Source of the DNA: BMS3BBIN04 sp964552465
GTDB lineage: Bacteria > Electryoneota > Electryoneia > Electryoneales > Electryoneaceae
Length of the DNA: 64,000 nucleotides
NCBI GenBank assembly: GCA_964552465.1
Contig: CAZKGR010000013.1
Span: 1-64,000, forward strand
Direction: 5' to 3'
Part shown: piece by piece, positions 41,702 through 51,226 of the stretch
How the letters are laid out: each line of letters begins with the position of its first letter
Position numbering within the stretch: position 1 is the stretch's first letter
Translations under genes and position numbers: made by a program
The notes under the pieces: generated by a model
What the model was told of the DNA's origin: nothing
The model's database searches: none
What the model saw: only the letters and a program-made list of their open reading frames with translations

Positions 41702-44257
41702 ATGAGTGAAGAAACCAAAAAAGACGTGACGGCAGAAGCCACGGAAGAAAAGGCTGAGACCAAGGCTGTCGCAGAAGAAGCACCGAAGGAAAAAGCAGCA
41801 AAGAAGGCGGCTCCAAAGAAGGCAGAAGCCAAGAAAGAAAAGGCTGAGGAAAAGCCAGCTGCTGAAGAAGCTCCGAAGGATGAAGCCCCAAAGGAAAAGG
41901 CTCCGAAGAAAGCAGCTCCGAAAAAGGCTGCTGCCAAGAAAGAGACTCCCAAGAAAGAAACCCCCGCCGAAGAGCCGAAGCAGGAAGAAACTGCTGAGGA
42001 AAAGGTTGTGGCTGAAGCACCAGCCCGCAGATCTGCAGAAGACGATCTCGAGCACCTGTTGCCTGCGATGAAAAAGCTGAAGACTGAAGAGCGTGGTGGC
42101 GAGACATTTGTCAAGCTGGCCGATCTAGAAGCTGCAGAGCAGGAAGTTCAGGGCGATCTGGCTGATCTGGAAGAGCTGTATGAGCAATCGCTGATCGACA
42201 TCAGGGAACAACAGATAGTTGGCGGCAGGATCATCGCGATTTCCGATAAGGAAGTTGCGGTTGATATTGGCTTCAAATCCGAAGGTGTAGTTTCAATAGA
42301 TGAGTTTGATGATCCCGCCAATTTGAAGGTTGGCGATGAGATTGAAGTTTATCTCGACAGCGTGGAAGACAATGAAGGTCAGTTGTCATTGTCAAAGCGC
42401 AAGGCTGACTTCATGCGTGTCTGGGAACGTGTGAAGGGTGTGTACGCAGCTGACGGTATCATCCGCGGACGCTGCACTCGTCGCATCAAGGGCGGTATGG
42501 TTGTCGATCTCGGCGGCGTGGACGCGTTCCTGCCGGGTAGCCAGATAGACGTTCGTCCAGTGCGTGATTTCGATGCCATTATCGGCACCGAGATGGAATT
42601 CAAGATCCTCAAGATCAACGATCTGCGCAAGAACATCGTCGTTTCGCACAAGGTGCTGAAGGAAGAAAGCCTGCGCGAAGTTCGCGAAAAGCTGCTCGAA
42701 GATCTCGATGTCGGCCAGATGCTTGAGGGTACGGTCAAGAACATCACCGACTTCGGTGTGTTCGTTGATCTCGGTGGTGTTGATGGTTTGTTGCACATCA
42801 CCGATTTGAGTTGGGGACGTGTTGGTCACCCGAGCGAAGTTGTTGCGCTCGACCAGAAGATCAAGGTCATGGTTCTGAACTATGATCCGGATCGTCGTCG
42901 CATCAGCCTCGGTCTCAAGCAACTCTATTCCCACCTATGGGAAGAAATTGATCTTAAGTATCGTGTCGGCCAGAAGGTTCAGGGTCGTGTGGTCAGCCTC
43001 GCCAAGTATGGCGCGTTCGTTGAAGTCGAGCCCGGCATTGAAGGTCTGGTCCACATCAGTGAGATGAGTTGGACTCAGCACATCAAGCATCCGAACCAGG
43101 TCGTGCGTGAAGGCGAATATGTCCAAGTCGTAATTTTGAACATTGACAAGGACAACAAGAAGATCAGCCTCGGCTTGAAGCAGGTTGAGGAAGATCCGTG
43201 GGAAGCCTTTGAAGCCAAGTATCGTGAAGGTACGAAGCACAAGGGTGTGGTCCGTGACCTGGTTCCGTTCGGCGCATTTGTTGAACTCGAAGACGGTATT
43301 GATGGCCTGGTGCACATTTCCGACCTCAGCTGGACCCGCAAGGTTCGTCACCCGGGCGAAATCCTCAAGAAGGGTGAGGAGATCGAGGTCGTGGTGTTGA
43401 GCTTTGACCGTGACGAACGTCGCATTGCGCTCGGCCACAAGCAGGTGATGGAGAATCCGTGGGATGCGTTCGCACGTGACTTCCCGGTCCAGACCAAAAC
43501 TACGGGCACAGTGGCTCGGTTGATCGACAAGGGTCTGATCATCGAGATGCCGAACAAGATCGAAGGCTTCATGCCGAACAGCCAGATTTCGCGCAAGTTC
43601 TTCGATGGTAAGAAGCGCAATATTCAGGTTGGCGATGTTCTGAACCTCGTGATCACTGAATTCGACAAGGAAGAGCGCAAGGTCATCCTTTCGAACGCTG
43701 CAGCTGAGAAGGAACAACCGAAGGTGTCGTCGTCGACACGTTCCAGTAGCAAGGAAGACAAGAAGGGCGGCGCACGTTACGGTGGTGGTGTAGGTACCAC
43801 GATCGGTGATACACTGGGTGCCGATCTGAAGGCTGCGCTGGAACGTGCAAAAGCAGCTGAGGGTTCAGAAGAATCCAAGGAAGCTGAGGCTGATAAACCA
43901 AAGCCAAAGGCAGCCGCCAAAGCTAAGGCTGACGACAAGAAAGCTGACGCTGAACCTGAAGCTGAGGTCGTCGAAGAGAAGAAGGCCAAGAAAGCTACGA
44001 AGAAAGCCAAGGCTGAACCGAAGCCCGAACCCGAACCCGAACCCGAAGCTGAAGCTGAAGCTGAACCCGAAGCTGAAGCAGAAGCAGAGCCAAAAGCCGA
44101 TGCTGATCCAGAAGTAAAGGAAGACGCTAAAGCCGAGGAAGTGGAAGCTAAGGTCGAAGAACCTGAGGTTAAGGCTGAAGAAGCTGAGGCTACGCCTGAA
44201 GTAAAGGCTGAGGAAGCTGAAGAAGCCAAGGAAGACGAGGAGTCGTCCAAGGAGTGA
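41702..44257 (+). CDS. rpsA: 30S ribosomal protein S1 with long Lys/Ala/Glu-rich tails
   Basis: About 851 residues from MSEETKKDV. The middle ~550 residues hold six S1 RNA-binding repeats (for example VGQMLEGTVKNITDFGVFVDLGGVDGLLHITDLSWGRVGHPSEV), consistent with a full S1 that brings mRNA to the ribosome. Unusual are the two flanks: ~125 N-terminal residues of AEEKAETK/KKAAPKK type and ~160 C-terminal residues rich in PEPEPEPEAEAEAEPEAEAEAE. They are low complexity, highly charged and probably disordered, and they roughly add half again to the core length. The ATG at 41702 has AGAGGA some 12 nt upstream; an earlier ATG at 41681 is possible. Confidence 0.93.
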   Translation: MSEETKKDVTAEATEEKAETKAVAEEAPKEKAAKKAAPKKAEAKKEKAEEKPAAEEAPKDEAPKEKAPKKAAPKKAAAKKETPKKETPAEEPKQEETAEEKVVAEAPARRSAEDDLEHLLPAMKKLKTEERGGETFVKLADLEAAEQEVQGDLADLEELYEQSLIDIREQQIVGGRIIAISDKEVAVDIGFKSEGVVSIDEFDDPANLKVGDEIEVYLDSVEDNEGQLSLSKRKADFMRVWERVKGVYAADGIIRGRCTRRIKGGMVVDLGGVDAFLPGSQIDVRPVRDFDAIIGTEMEFKILKINDLRKNIVVSHKVLKEESLREVREKLLEDLDVGQMLEGTVKNITDFGVFVDLGGVDGLLHITDLSWGRVGHPSEVVALDQKIKVMVLNYDPDRRRISLGLKQLYSHLWEEIDLKYRVGQKVQGRVVSLAKYGAFVEVEPGIEGLVHISEMSWTQHIKHPNQVVREGEYVQVVILNIDKDNKKISLGLKQVEEDPWEAFEAKYREGTKHKGVVRDLVPFGAFVELEDGIDGLVHISDLSWTRKVRHPGEILKKGEEIEVVVLSFDRDERRIALGHKQVMENPWDAFARDFPVQTKTTGTVARLIDKGLIIEMPNKIEGFMPNSQISRKFFDGKKRNIQVGDVLNLVITEFDKEERKVILSNAAAEKEQPKVSSSTRSSSKEDKKGGARYGGGVGTTIGDTLGADLKAALERAKAAEGSEESKEAEADKPKPKAAAKAKADDKKADAEPEAEVVEEKKAKKATKKAKAEPKPEPEPEPEAEAEAEPEAEAEAEPKADADPEVKEDAKAEEVEAKVEEPEVKAEEAEATPEVKAEEAEEAKEDEESSKE

Positions 44258-45591
44258 GTGTTTCTTCCGCCAAACTAAGAATCAACCAGCCCACAGTCGC
44301 TTTAACGACTGTGGGCTGTCGTCTTAATCAAGCTGAAACGGACGCTGTTCAGGATGCGTTTGTTACGGCCGGCTATGGCATCGTGGGAGCTGATGATCGA
44401 CCGGATGTGCACTATGTGAATACGTGCACAGTGACCGGGAGAGCGGATAGATCGTCACGTCAGTGGATTCATCGTGCCCGTCGCGATGCGCCGGACTCTG
44501 TAATTGTCGTTGCCGGGTGCTTCGCCAACCGTGCGGCGGAAGAGTTGGCCGACTGTGGCGAGGTGGACATTATCCTCGGTCAACGACAGAAGATGTTCCC
44601 CTTGGAGTACCTCTGTGATCCTTATCACAGACCTGATGAACCACTTGTTGTATTGTCGCCTTCAGATGAGTCCATCCCTGCTTCGGTTGGAGTGCGAGTT
44701 ACAGGTCGCTCCAGGGCGTTCCTGAAGGTTCAGGACGGTTGCGACCATAGCTGCACCTATTGTGCTGTAGCACCAGCACGTGGACCATCAGTCAGCGCTT
44801 CAGTTACGGAAGTCAAGGAAGCGTTGGCACGTGTTGCAGGCGCTGGATATGAGGAAGTTGTTTTCACTGGTGTAGATATCTCTGATTGGCGACCGGACGC
44901 TAGAATCAGATCAAATGATGATTCTGATTTTATTCGTTTGGTTACTCTAGCAGAAGATGCTGGTTTACCCCGTGTGAGAATTTCCAGCCTTGAACCCTGG
45001 TCGTTGACACCCGAACGAATTGAACGTTTGGCAGATTGCCAGTCGTGGTGCGAACACATTCACCTCGCTCTGCAGAGTGGAGATCCCGGTGTGTTACGTC
45101 GGATGAACCGTACGCTTGATCTCGGCCAGTTGCGCGAATCGATGCAGGAGTTACTCCTCCACCGGCCACAAGCAACTATTGGTGCGGATATCATCTCTGG
45201 TTTTCCGGGAGAGACGGAAAATGCGTTTTCTGCCACGGTTAAGCTGGTTGAGGAGGGATGGATTCACTACCTTCATGTCTTCCCATTCTCCCCTCGCCCG
45301 GGTACACCTGCTGCGATAATGAAGCATCAGGTGGATGTGGAGACTGTACATGCACGAGCCGGTCAATTGCGTAACCTGTCTCATAGGGTCAAGAAGGTAA
45401 AAATGACCGAAACGGTCATGATGGCAGGCGAGCTTTTAGTCGAGCGAGACAAGCGAAGTGGGTATACAAAGAACTATCTTCGGGCCAAACTTAAAGTAGA
45501 TTCAACACGTGGCTCGAGTAAACGAATACCAGTGAAAATAACTGGTTACGACACCAAACGACAGATACTTGTGGCAGAGGAATTACGATGA
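44254..45591 (+). CDS. mtaB: tRNA t6A37 methylthiotransferase
   Basis: 445 residues of the MiaB/RimO/MtaB radical-SAM family; converts t6A37 to ms2t6A37 in ANN-decoding tRNAs. N-terminal UPF0004 domain with Cys22, Cys58 and Cys89 binding the second cluster, radical-SAM CDHSCTYC at residues 163-170, and a C-terminal TRAM-like segment. GCRLNQAETD near the start is characteristic of MtaB. GTG start overlaps the rpsA stop, with GGAG very close, so translation may depend on coupling. Confidence 0.92.
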   Translation: MSVSSAKLRINQPTVALTTVGCRLNQAETDAVQDAFVTAGYGIVGADDRPDVHYVNTCTVTGRADRSSRQWIHRARRDAPDSVIVVAGCFANRAAEELADCGEVDIILGQRQKMFPLEYLCDPYHRPDEPLVVLSPSDESIPASVGVRVTGRSRAFLKVQDGCDHSCTYCAVAPARGPSVSASVTEVKEALARVAGAGYEEVVFTGVDISDWRPDARIRSNDDSDFIRLVTLAEDAGLPRVRISSLEPWSLTPERIERLADCQSWCEHIHLALQSGDPGVLRRMNRTLDLGQLRESMQELLLHRPQATIGADIISGFPGETENAFSATVKLVEEGWIHYLHVFPFSPRPGTPAAIMKHQVDVETVHARAGQLRNLSHRVKKVKMTETVMMAGELLVERDKRSGYTKNYLRAKLKVDSTRGSSKRIPVKITGYDTKRQILVAEELR

Positions 45592-46775
45592 CCAATGGTT
45601 ACACAATCTTGGAGCAGGAACTGCTCGATGATTTCTTGGCGATGGTGCAAATCGACAGTCCTTCCAAGAACGAACGTGGCATGGCAGATTGGTTGACGGA
45701 GAAGCTACGTTCGCTCGATTGTGAAGTTACCGAGGATGATGCAGGCAAGCAGACAGGAGGCAATGCTGGCAATTTGCGTGTGACGCTGAAGGGGAATGCA
45801 GATGTCGAGCCGCTGTTGTTCAGCGCGCATATGGACACGGTCCAGCCGGCGAATGGCGTTGTGCCTGTAATTGAAGACGGTGTGATCCGCACAAAGAGCG
45901 ACACGGTGCTCGGTTCGGATGACAAGGCCGGTATCGCTTGTATCGTTCAGCTCGCGCGCTTGGCGAAGGCGCAGCCGGATGTCCCGCGTGGTGACCTTGA
46001 GTTCTCGATTCATATCAGTGAAGAGATAGGACTTCTTGGCGCTAAGACGGTGGATACCAGCCAGTTCCGTTCCAAGACTGGTTTCGTGCTTGACGATTCG
46101 AGTGTTTTCAAGGTGAATACGGGCAGTCCGGGTGCCGTTCGATTGAATTACACGGTGCACGGCAAGGCATCACACGCCGGTGTCGCACCTGAGAAGGGCA
46201 TCAGCGCATTGAAGGTGGCCTCTGAGGCATTGGCGAAAATGAACTTCGGCCGTATTGATGAAGAGACGACGGCGAATGTGGGCAGCATCGAAGGCGGCAC
46301 GATGTCAAACATCGTCACGGATAAGGTGACGATGAAGGCGGAAGCTCGAAGCCACAATCCAGAGAAGCTGAAGGCGCAGGTCGCTCACATGAACGCCTGT
46401 TTCGAAGAGGTCTGCAAGGCGTGGCAGGAAAAAACGAAGCACTTGTGGGAAGGCACTGACGAAGGCCCGTTGCCTCGTTGGGAGCTGGACCAGGCAGACG
46501 ATTACGCACCAGTCAAATTCTCGGTCGATGATTACGCTGTGAAGTTGCCGATGGCTGCGGGACGTAGTCTCGGTTGGGAAATGGGCACCAAGGTGAGTGG
46601 CGGTGGTACGGACGGCAGCATTCTCACACATAAGGGGATACCGTGCGTGGTGTTGGGTGTTGGCATGAAAGACATTCATTCCACCAAAGAAAACATCGCG
46701 ATTGCTGATTTGAATGACGCGGCAAAGCTGTGTTCGACGGTCGTTACCATTCACGCGAATGGTGGGATTGAATAA
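45588..46775 (+). CDS. M20-family peptidase (PepT-like)
   Basis: 395 residues. Metal and catalytic residues are visible: HMDTV (His81, Asp83), LGSDDKAG (Asp111/112), and ISEEIG (Glu145/146), and a late DIHSTKENI histidine. The dimerisation lid lies between (VHGKASHAGVAPEKGISALK). The arrangement fits zinc aminopeptidases of the PepT/PepD-like branch, cutting di- or tripeptides in the cytoplasm. ATG overlaps the mtaB stop (ATGA). Confidence 0.9.
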   Translation: MTNGYTILEQELLDDFLAMVQIDSPSKNERGMADWLTEKLRSLDCEVTEDDAGKQTGGNAGNLRVTLKGNADVEPLLFSAHMDTVQPANGVVPVIEDGVIRTKSDTVLGSDDKAGIACIVQLARLAKAQPDVPRGDLEFSIHISEEIGLLGAKTVDTSQFRSKTGFVLDDSSVFKVNTGSPGAVRLNYTVHGKASHAGVAPEKGISALKVASEALAKMNFGRIDEETTANVGSIEGGTMSNIVTDKVTMKAEARSHNPEKLKAQVAHMNACFEEVCKAWQEKTKHLWEGTDEGPLPRWELDQADDYAPVKFSVDDYAVKLPMAAGRSLGWEMGTKVSGGGTDGSILTHKGIPCVVLGVGMKDIHSTKENIAIADLNDAAKLCSTVVTIHANGGIE

Positions 46776-46805
46776 GAAATCAGTACTTGCTTGAGTTGAT
46801 TCAAT

Positions 46806-46835
46806 GGGGACACTTTTACGAAGTGTCCCCTTTTT
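46806..46835 (+). terminator. GGGGACAC palindrome acting as terminator
   Basis: GGGGACACTT-ttacg-AAGTGTCCCC followed by five T's. It is a short member of the GGGGACAC family and ends 12 bp before the next start codon. Confidence 0.8.
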
Positions 46836-46847
46836 CATGGATGTGAG

Positions 46848-47498
46848 ATGACGATTTCAAAACAAAGCGCGATGCCCCTGGGCGGGCTGAGATTAACTTG
46901 GATCGCGGTCGGTGTGGCGGCAGTGGTGTGGTATTTCCTGTTCGCTGTGCCGGGTGTGAATTTCTGGGCGTTGATTGCTGCGGCGACGTTGGTGCTGGGT
47001 GTAGTCGGAGCGCCAATTGTTTATCGGGATACGTTTCATGGCTCAGTGTCAGACTGGACGAAATACATCGGCCTCGGTGTCGCTGGGGCGGTGATTTTAT
47101 ATGGCATCTTCTGGGTGGGCAATGAGCTGGTCGCGGTGCTGCCGTTCATGGGCGAGCACGAGGTCGAGAATGTCTACGCGACCAAAGCGCAGGCGAATCC
47201 GAACCTGATCGGCGCGTTGTTGTTGTTTCCGATCGGACCGGGTGAGGAATTGTTCTGGCGGGCGTGGGTGCAACGGGCGTTGATGGTCAAGTACGGGCCG
47301 TGGAAAGGCTTTCTGATCGCGACGTTCTTCTACATCGCGATTCACATTCCGAGCATGAACGTGACATTGCTCGCTGCAGCGGCGGTGGCTGGAATATTCT
47401 GGGGCTTAATGTACATGAAGGTGCGCCACATCGGACCCGGGCTGGTCAGCCATGCAATTTGGGACGCTTCGGTGTTCATCTGGTTCCCGTTTGAGTAA
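46848..47498 (+). CDS. CPBP intramembrane metalloprotease
   Basis: 216 residues with about seven membrane helices. Motif 1 is GEELFWRAWVQ (Glu133, Glu134, Arg138), motif 2 has His166 (AIHIPS) and motif 3 has His202 (SHAIWD): the four catalytic positions of the CAAX/Abi/Rce1-like family. Bacterial members take part in immunity, signal processing or bacteriocin self-protection; no partner gene points to one of these here. A terminator-like hairpin lies immediately upstream. Confidence 0.88.
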   Translation: MTISKQSAMPLGGLRLTWIAVGVAAVVWYFLFAVPGVNFWALIAAATLVLGVVGAPIVYRDTFHGSVSDWTKYIGLGVAGAVILYGIFWVGNELVAVLPFMGEHEVENVYATKAQANPNLIGALLLFPIGPGEELFWRAWVQRALMVKYGPWKGFLIATFFYIAIHIPSMNVTLLAAAAVAGIFWGLMYMKVRHIGPGLVSHAIWDASVFIWFPFE

Positions 47499-47576
47499 CC
47501 CACCGTGTGTGTCGTCAGTCTCGTGATCATTGAAGGACTTATGATCTGCTGATGCGCTACCACGATGGGGGTTCAG

Positions 47577-48890
47577 ATGAAGCGCGTGTTTACGGTTATC
47601 CTGTGTACGCTGGTGTCGATGACGCTGGCGTTTCCTGTTTTTGCCGACGGTACAGTTTCTGACGAGTGGATCTGGTTCGATTCGCTGAATTCGTTGAAAC
47701 TGGTCCGGATTTATCTGCCAGAAGGGTATGATCCGGGCGATGAAGAAACTCGTTATCCTGTGATTTACTTCCTGCATGGCGGCTACACCACGCCCGCCAG
47801 TTACCCAATGTTCATCGACGCGCTTGACGCTACCATCTGGACCGGTGAGGGCGATCCTCCAGAAGGGTACATCCATCCAGTGATCGCAGCAATGCCAGAC
47901 GGCAATTTCGGTGATTATGGTGCGATGACGTGGTGGTGCAACAGCGAGGTGAACGGTCCGTATTCGGACTATGTCTGCTTCGATATCGTCGAACACATGG
48001 ATACCAATTTCAACACATCTGCGGAAGTCGGCAAACGTGCGATCTTGGGCCATTCGATGGGTGGATACGGCGCGTTATCGAACGCGCTGCGCCACTCAGA
48101 AATTTTCTGTGCGACGGCGACTCATGGCGGAGTAATTGACTTTACAACGACGATCAACGGGATCACGCCGTGGGTGCTGGACGAAAACGGTGGCGCGGGA
48201 CCGTATTCACCAAATGCCGGCGTTTGGTCGGAGGTCATGTTCAGCATGGCGGCAGCGTTCTCGCCGAATCTGGACAATCAACCCGATCCGGTCGATCTGC
48301 CTATTGACAACGAGGGCAACATCGACCCGGCTGTCTGGCCGGAATGGGTGAATGACGATCCGCCAACACTGGCGCAGACGTATACATCTGAGACACAGCC
48401 CGCTATTTACCTGCAAGTTGGTGTGGATGATGAACTATGGAATGATGTAGCGGAAGCCTGCCGTGACAGTCTGCTCGCACAGGGTTTGGATGTGAGCTTC
48501 GACATGCACCCCGGCGATCACAATAGCGCGCTGGAAGAACGGTTCCCGTACTCGTTCCGTTTCTTCGATGACATCTTCTTCGCGGATGCTGCTGCTCCAG
48601 AACACGGTTATCAACCTGTCCCTGATGACTTCAGGTTGCATCCGGTGAGTCCGAATCCGTTCAACGGAACGGCTCGTTGCGAGCTGGACCTGCCATCATC
48701 CGGGCAGCTCGAGCTGGTGCTGTACGACACGCTTGGGCGCCAGGTATTCACGGTTTTCAAAGGCGAAGTATCATCAGGATCCTCAACGTTCTCCATTAAC
48801 GGTGAAGGTCTGGCGAGTGGAATCTATTTCTTGTTAGCTGAAATGGGATCGGGTCGTCAGGAAATACAAAAGCTAGCCCTTCTGAGATAA
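47577..48890 (+). CDS. Secreted esterase with C-terminal sorting domain
   Basis: 437 residues; start at MKRVFTVILC with GGGGG upstream, and a signal peptide ending near PVFAD. Residues ~30-340 are an esterase-D-like alpha/beta hydrolase: YPVIYFLHGGYTTPASY (oxyanion loop), GHSMGGYG with nucleophile Ser160, VGVDDELWND and HPGDHNSALEERFPYS with a candidate histidine. The last ~75 residues are a sorting domain (VSPNPFNGTARCELDLP ... YDTLGRQVFTV ... GIYFLLAEM). Such enzymes cut acetyl or feruloyl groups from plant polysaccharides or make small acyl transfers; the substrate is not decidable. Confidence 0.88.
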   Translation: MKRVFTVILCTLVSMTLAFPVFADGTVSDEWIWFDSLNSLKLVRIYLPEGYDPGDEETRYPVIYFLHGGYTTPASYPMFIDALDATIWTGEGDPPEGYIHPVIAAMPDGNFGDYGAMTWWCNSEVNGPYSDYVCFDIVEHMDTNFNTSAEVGKRAILGHSMGGYGALSNALRHSEIFCATATHGGVIDFTTTINGITPWVLDENGGAGPYSPNAGVWSEVMFSMAAAFSPNLDNQPDPVDLPIDNEGNIDPAVWPEWVNDDPPTLAQTYTSETQPAIYLQVGVDDELWNDVAEACRDSLLAQGLDVSFDMHPGDHNSALEERFPYSFRFFDDIFFADAAAPEHGYQPVPDDFRLHPVSPNPFNGTARCELDLPSSGQLELVLYDTLGRQVFTVFKGEVSSGSSTFSINGEGLASGIYFLLAEMGSGRQEIQKLALLR

Positions 48891-48915
48891 AACTCATAGC
48901 TGTTAACGGTACCGC

Positions 48916-48940
48916 AACCCGGCAATATATGTCGGGTTTC
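48916..48940 (+). terminator. Rho-independent terminator
   Basis: AACCCGG / TCGGGTT stem 25 bp downstream of the esterase stop, followed by TTCATT. Confidence 0.7.
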
Positions 48941-49228
48941 ATTGTTGATAATAAATAACTAGACCTGGATGCTGACAGATTAATGATAATAAATCACTTA
49001 TAGATGTTTGACGTGCTGAGTAATACCCGCCTTGAATCATTTTGAGCTGAAAATTTCATGCAATCAATTGGATGCAGGTTTAATTAGAGATTTATCGGCA
49101 GAGCTCTGGGTTTGACTCTCATCCGGATGCGCAATTTAAGATCGTTGGTAATATTAGTAGGTCAGATTTGCGCATTTTCGCATATGATTGAAACGAATTT
49201 CGGCATTGTAATTAAAGGGGTGGCAAAA
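48941..49228. other. AT-rich intergenic region
   Basis: AT-rich DNA leading into the glycosyltransferase gene, with base composition unlike the preceding genes. No terminator, RNA gene or repeat-family member was recognised after 48940. Confidence 0.4.
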
Positions 49229-50401
49229 ATGGGTTACCGGATTCGAATGCTCAGCACGTCGGATCACGTCAACAATGCCAGGTTCATCGGCAAGATCGCA
49301 AGAAGTCTTGCAGAAGCAGGCCATCAGATTACAGCTTGGGTACAGGGCTCCTATCGACCGAATGATCTTCACAAATCAGTACGACTGGTCCTCATGGGTG
49401 ATGTAGGAAAAGTCGGACGTTTTCTGAGATGGCCAAGTGCACTACGCTGGGCGCTTGAAGATGACTACGATTTGTTAATTGTTGACAGCCCGGATGCTGT
49501 GTTAATCGGTGTGATCGCAAAGCTATTCAAAAGAAAGAAGGTAATATGGGATGTTGTGGAGGTATATGAATTCAAGATTCGTGACGCTGAATGGTTAAAT
49601 CCACGCGTAGCATATATTGCCTCCAAGGTGTTTAGAGGGCTGGAATGGATTGCCATCAGAATCTTTGATTTGACCGTTGATTCTGAAGAGGCGTATCAAT
49701 CACGCTCAATCTCAGCAAAACGAAGAATCGTGTTACATAACTATCCATGGCATCCGGGTCCAATTGATGAATCAAGAGGGAAGTATGCACAGGCCCGTTG
49801 GGCCGCACCTGGACCACGTCTTATCTACGTTGGTGTGGTAACATCGCAGCATGGTTTGGATGACTTACTCAGGGCTGTTAAGCTGTTAGAGAAAGAATTT
49901 CCAGATCTTTGTCTGGATATAGTCGGTGACATCACTAATCCAGAGCTTGAAAAACGGCTTATAGACCTACAATATCAACTAATCAATCCGAGTCGAGTGA
50001 TTTTTCATGGCCGAGTTCCATTTGCTGATGTTCGGCGATACTATCGAAACGCTCAGATCGCAGTTTTTCCGCTCTGGAAAATGGAGAATTTCGTTTGTTC
50101 TGAAACAACCAAGCTATTTGAATACTGTTTGTATGGCTTGCCGATGATCGTTATTAACAACCCAATTTGGTGTAAACTAATGAATGCTGCTGACAGCGGC
50201 GCAGTTGCCGAACCGCGCGACCCAGAGAGCATTGCAGATGCGACCAGATTGTTGTGGGCGCGGGGAAGTGGAAATTTGAAAACAGCAGGACGACGTGCGC
50301 ATGATGAGGTCTTCCGCAGGGGAGCATTCTGGGAGAGAGATTTCGCACTGACTCTGCAGGCAATTGACGAAATAATGGCAGATGGAGGAATGACTGCTTG
50401 A
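49229..50401 (+). CDS. Glycosyltransferase, GT4-type (GT-B fold)
   Basis: 390 residues; start at MGYRIRMLST with AGGGGTG upstream. The C-terminal half has RLIYVGVVTSQHGLDDLLRAVKLL, LDIVGDITNPELE, VIFHGRVPFADVRRYYRNAQIAVFPL, and the ETTKLFEYCLYGLPMIV donor-binding motif of GT4 transferases. Probably adds a sugar to a surface polysaccharide or glycolipid. It overlaps the deacetylase gene by 4 bases; the two form a small unit with lower GC and different codon use from neighbours. Confidence 0.87.
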   Translation: MGYRIRMLSTSDHVNNARFIGKIARSLAEAGHQITAWVQGSYRPNDLHKSVRLVLMGDVGKVGRFLRWPSALRWALEDDYDLLIVDSPDAVLIGVIAKLFKRKKVIWDVVEVYEFKIRDAEWLNPRVAYIASKVFRGLEWIAIRIFDLTVDSEEAYQSRSISAKRRIVLHNYPWHPGPIDESRGKYAQARWAAPGPRLIYVGVVTSQHGLDDLLRAVKLLEKEFPDLCLDIVGDITNPELEKRLIDLQYQLINPSRVIFHGRVPFADVRRYYRNAQIAVFPLWKMENFVCSETTKLFEYCLYGLPMIVINNPIWCKLMNAADSGAVAEPRDPESIADATRLLWARGSGNLKTAGRRAHDEVFRRGAFWERDFALTLQAIDEIMADGGMTA

Positions 50402-51159
50402 AAATTATTCTCAATGCAGACGATGTTGGTATGAACAAAAGTGTGAACCAGGCCACAGCTCGATTGATTGAACAGGGTATGGTTACGTCCATATCAATCA
50501 TGCCAAATGAGTCTGAGTTCCAGAGTGCTGTTGAACTGACCAAAATGTATCCACACGTGTCAGCAGGCGTGCATCTCAACATCAGTTCGGGAAAACCATT
50601 GAGTGCTACCGGCTTGCTGCCGATCCTCGATGAAAACGGCTGTTTTAGAAACAATCTAAGAACAACAAATCCCAATCGATCACTACGTGCAGCCATATTT
50701 CGTGAGTGGTGTCTGCAAGTTGAGAGATTGATAAATCAGAATATTGAGATAAGCCATGTGGATTCACATTATCACACTCATACTATTCCAGGTTTATTGC
50801 AAATTCTGTTCGCTCTTCAACGCCGATACAAGATTCGATCTATTCGCCTGACAAAAAACCTTTATCTCTCTTCAGACAAGCCGCCAATGTGGAAGATTCT
50901 ATCGAAATCCGTTGTAAATACAGCAATACGTCGCATTTCAAAAGTAACCATAGCAGATAAATTCACAGAATTCTCAACGTTCCATGATATTCAATCAACC
51001 TTGGATCCAAATATCGGGGTGATCGAATTGATGTTGCATCCTGGGTCGGAAGTTCCTGAATATCAGCGCGAGATTGACCTTTTGGAATCACATTGGCAGA
51101 CTCTGGTGGAATCGCAGGTCGAGATCACCAACTACAGTAATCTTTGCGGGAGGGCATGA
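50398..51159 (+). CDS. ChbG/YdjC-family carbohydrate deacetylase
   Basis: 253 residues; TTG start (50398) with GGAGGA 8 nt upstream, overlapping the glycosyltransferase stop. Family motifs are complete: NADDVGM near the N-terminus, AGVHLNI, and SHVDSHYHTHTIPG with the metal-binding histidines. ChbG removes an N-acetyl group from chitobiose-type sugars; close relatives act on other N-acetylated saccharides, and next to a glycosyltransferase a role in glycan modification is likely. Confidence 0.9.
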   Translation: MKIILNADDVGMNKSVNQATARLIEQGMVTSISIMPNESEFQSAVELTKMYPHVSAGVHLNISSGKPLSATGLLPILDENGCFRNNLRTTNPNRSLRAAIFREWCLQVERLINQNIEISHVDSHYHTHTIPGLLQILFALQRRYKIRSIRLTKNLYLSSDKPPMWKILSKSVVNTAIRRISKVTIADKFTEFSTFHDIQSTLDPNIGVIELMLHPGSEVPEYQREIDLLESHWQTLVESQVEITNYSNLCGRA

Positions 51160-51226
51160 GGCAATTTTGCGCGGCAGCTTCAGATGTCGGATTGTTCAGA
51201 TTTTATCGAAAACCAGCGATGTCTTG

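Noticed and set aside
43777..44250. Ser/Ala-rich minus-strand frame opposite the S1 tail
   Set aside because: Direct consequence of the KA/EA repeats on the coding strand.
49112..49228. Longer N-terminus for the glycosyltransferase
   Set aside because: The 39 extra codons have no signal peptide or ribosome binding site, whereas MGYRIRML has AGGGGTG upstream.
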